From Conexivisphaera sp049976725 (GTDB lineage: Archaea > Thermoproteota > Nitrososphaeria > Conexivisphaerales > Conexivisphaeraceae), in NCBI GenBank assembly GCA_049976725.1, contig JBMFHR010000042.1, positions 1 to 6,869 on the forward strand: a stretch of DNA of 6,869 nt. Direction: 5' to 3'. This document shows, in pieces, positions 5,299 through 6,869 of this stretch (the first letter of the stretch is position 1; every line of letters begins with the position of its first letter). Made by a program: the position numbers and the translations under genes. The notes under the pieces were generated by a model that did no database searches, was not told the origin of the DNA, and worked only from the letters and a program-made list of their open reading frames with translations.

Positions 5299-6869
5299 TT
5301 GCGCTGCCCGATCCTGCGCTGCGTCGCCGTCCTTGTCCCGGCGATCATTGCGCTCCTCCCCGCCGGCCCCCAGGTTGCGCTCGCCTCCGTCGGCCACGCC
5401 GCGGCCCTGCCCGCACGCGGATTCATCCAGGACCCATCCGGCTCCACCATCCTGAGCCCGCACTACTACTTCCCCCAACCGGTGACCGTCCTCACGGGCA
5501 TGAACGTGACCTTCAGCGTGCGCTCCAGCGTGCCGGTCGACGTCTACCTCATGGCGTCGTCCCAGTTCTCCGAATTCGAATCCACGGGATCCGTCAGCTC
5601 AGTTTACGGGGCCGAGGGAACGGTCGTGGACGGGAACGTGGGCCCCCTCTCCGGCGGCACCTACTACCTGGTGATTTACAACGACCTGTCGTCGCAGGAC
5701 GCGAGCGTTACCTACAGCGCGTCCACCCTGCCCGTCGACGTTTACGAGTACTACTCGTCCCTCCCTGCGCCCGTCGGCATCGCCGATTACGGGGTCCTCA
5801 ACGCCTCGGGGGCCCTGCGCCCGTACAGGATCGTCTACGAGGGGGCGATCGGCACGGCTACAATTTACTCGCTGGGCGCTTACAACCCGAGTCCCCCATC
5901 CGGGATCAGCCCATACGGCGCGAGCCTCCAGCTGAACGTGGTCATGGCGGTGAACACGACCCACGGCGACTACGCGTACTGGCTGCAGGACGTGCTCGGC
6001 TTCCTGACGAACAACGGCACCATGTACGCGAGCAGCAACGTGTGGAACGTGACGTCGTCGCCGTCGAGCCTGAGCAACTCGACCGTGATCGGGAGCGGCG
6101 CGGTTTACACCTCACCAGCCGGGACCTACTACGGCTACGAGACGGGCGCGTTCAGCTATTCCCTCCCGTTGAACGTGAAGCTCCTAATAACGGTCTCGCG
6201 CTCATCGTACGGCGCGAGCGCCAGTTTCGGGTACAGCGTGGACGGAGGGCCGGTGGTCTGGTACGACAACGTCACCGTGCGCAGTCCGGGCGTGACTTCG
6301 GCACATCTGCTCGTCGACGGTTACTATATGACGCCGAGCGGGCACTTCTACGACTCGGAGCTGGTCTTCGGGGGCGAGGGCAACGGCGAGCAGACGAACT
6401 TCACCCGGATGAAGTCGACGCTCTTCATGGAGTACGTGCTGCCTAACGGCTCCAGGGTGAGCCCACCGGCGCTGTACGGCTTCGGGAGCAACACGGCGGA
6501 GACCGCGGACGACCTATCGGCGACGCTCATCAACGGGTACCCGGCGGTCGTGATCGGTCCCGGGAACTTCGGGCCCCTCTGGTACTCCGCGGCCGTCCCA
6601 CAATTCGGGGCCGCCATCTCAGCACACGCCTCGACCGTCGACGCCGGGATGAGCGTCCCGGTGTCGCTCGATTCCTCGACCTCGAACGGCGTTGCCCCCT
6701 ACACGTACTACTTCTACCTTAACGGCACTCTCGCGTATAACTTCACCACGTACAGCCCGCAGTACAGCGGAACCGTGGAACTGCCCCCGACGGCTGCCGG
6801 CCACTACGCGCTGAAGGTGGTAGTGGTGGACGCGGTGGGCGGCAGCGCGTCATCCTCGATTATCCAGGT
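5299..6869 (+). CDS. Secreted thermopsin-family acid protease (peptidase A5), 3' end cut by window
   Basis: Thermopsins are extracellular, acid-active endopeptidases of archaea, thought to digest proteins for peptide uptake. At least 523 codons are present and the frame is open at the window edge. From TTG 5299, residues 1-34 form a signal peptide: MRCPILRCVAVLVP, then a hydrophobic run IIALL and an Ala-rich end (possible cleavage near GHA-AAL). A beta-rich N-terminal part begins with SPHYYFPQPVTV, as in thermopsins. The family core includes APVGIADYGVLNASG (about residues 157-171), PYRIVYEGAIGTATI, YGASLQLNVVM, YWLQDVLGF and NGTMYASSNVWNVTS. From about residue 438 a PKD/Ig-like beta domain follows (STVDAGMSVPVSLDSSTS to HYALKVVVVDAVG). 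Eleven N-x-S/T sequons suggest surface glycosylation. Catalytic residues cannot be assigned from what I can see. Ile codons are ATC/ATT rather than the ATA used by aIF2 gamma. The same frame continues upstream without a stop into the PIN gene, so a longer fusion starting at 4855 is possible. Confidence 0.85.
   Translation, partial: MRCPILRCVAVLVPAIIALLPAGPQVALASVGHAAALPARGFIQDPSGSTILSPHYYFPQPVTVLTGMNVTFSVRSSVPVDVYLMASSQFSEFESTGSVSSVYGAEGTVVDGNVGPLSGGTYYLVIYNDLSSQDASVTYSASTLPVDVYEYYSSLPAPVGIADYGVLNASGALRPYRIVYEGAIGTATIYSLGAYNPSPPSGISPYGASLQLNVVMAVNTTHGDYAYWLQDVLGFLTNNGTMYASSNVWNVTSSPSSLSNSTVIGSGAVYTSPAGTYYGYETGAFSYSLPLNVKLLITVSRSSYGASASFGYSVDGGPVVWYDNVTVRSPGVTSAHLLVDGYYMTPSGHFYDSELVFGGEGNGEQTNFTRMKSTLFMEYVLPNGSRVSPPALYGFGSNTAETADDLSATLINGYPAVVIGPGNFGPLWYSAAVPQFGAAISAHASTVDAGMSVPVSLDSSTSNGVAPYTYYFYLNGTLAYNFTTYSPQYSGTVELPPTAAGHYALKVVVVDAVGGSASSSIIQ

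Noticed and set aside
6042..6446. 134-residue + strand frame within the thermopsin region
   Set aside because: It is Arg-rich and out of frame with the protease; the thermopsin frame spans it with consistent family motifs and sequons.

Overview
The window is archaeal chromosome. It is strongly G+C-rich, all recognisable genes are on the + strand, and the proteins are archaeal/eukaryal types of the translation apparatus (L7Ae, S28e, L24e, aIF5B, S6e, aIF2 gamma). Arg is often AGG and Ile often ATA in these genes, a pattern common in thermophiles. The last gene is a thermopsin-family secreted acid protease, which points to an acid-living thermophile, most likely in the Thermoproteota/TACK group. 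A high-GC thermoacidophile such as a Conexivisphaera relative would fit, but this is inference and no species is assigned.

Layout. Positions 1-76 hold an upstream region with a TATA box. Positions 77-1373 are a tight run of rpl7ae, rps28e, rpl24e and ndk. rps28e is easily missed because its only well-placed start codon is CTG. Positions 1374-1416 are a short gap with a weak promoter candidate, followed by infB (aIF5B, 1417-3201). A clear TATA box at about 3212-3219 precedes rps6e (3241-3612), whose transcript is probably leaderless. Then come aIF2 gamma (3617-4858) and a PIN-domain protein that starts within the aIF2 gamma stop codon (4855). From about 5221 the sequence looks intergenic, with inverted repeats and a TATA box, and a TTG-started secreted thermopsin-type protease runs from 5299 off the window end.

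How the genes fit together. L7Ae (K-turn binder of the large subunit and of guide RNPs), S28e, L24e and S6e are ribosomal proteins. aIF5B and aIF2 gamma are the two GTPases of archaeal initiation: one joins the subunits, the other delivers initiator Met-tRNA. NDK supplies GTP. The PIN protein is of a type often encoded beside aIF2 gamma and may act on RNA. This is a well-known conserved archaeal gene cluster.

The most notable feature is the 3' end. The PIN reading frame has no stop codon: it stays open through the apparent intergenic region and promoter and continues in the same frame into the thermopsin gene to the window end. Either this is a real PIN-protease fusion, or two genes share a frame by chance with a lost stop or a base error. 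The protease also departs from the expected gene order and has clearly different Ile codon use from the neighbouring aIF2 gamma gene. There is no gene-free stretch longer than 300 bases. No RNA genes, insertion sequences or CRISPR were seen.
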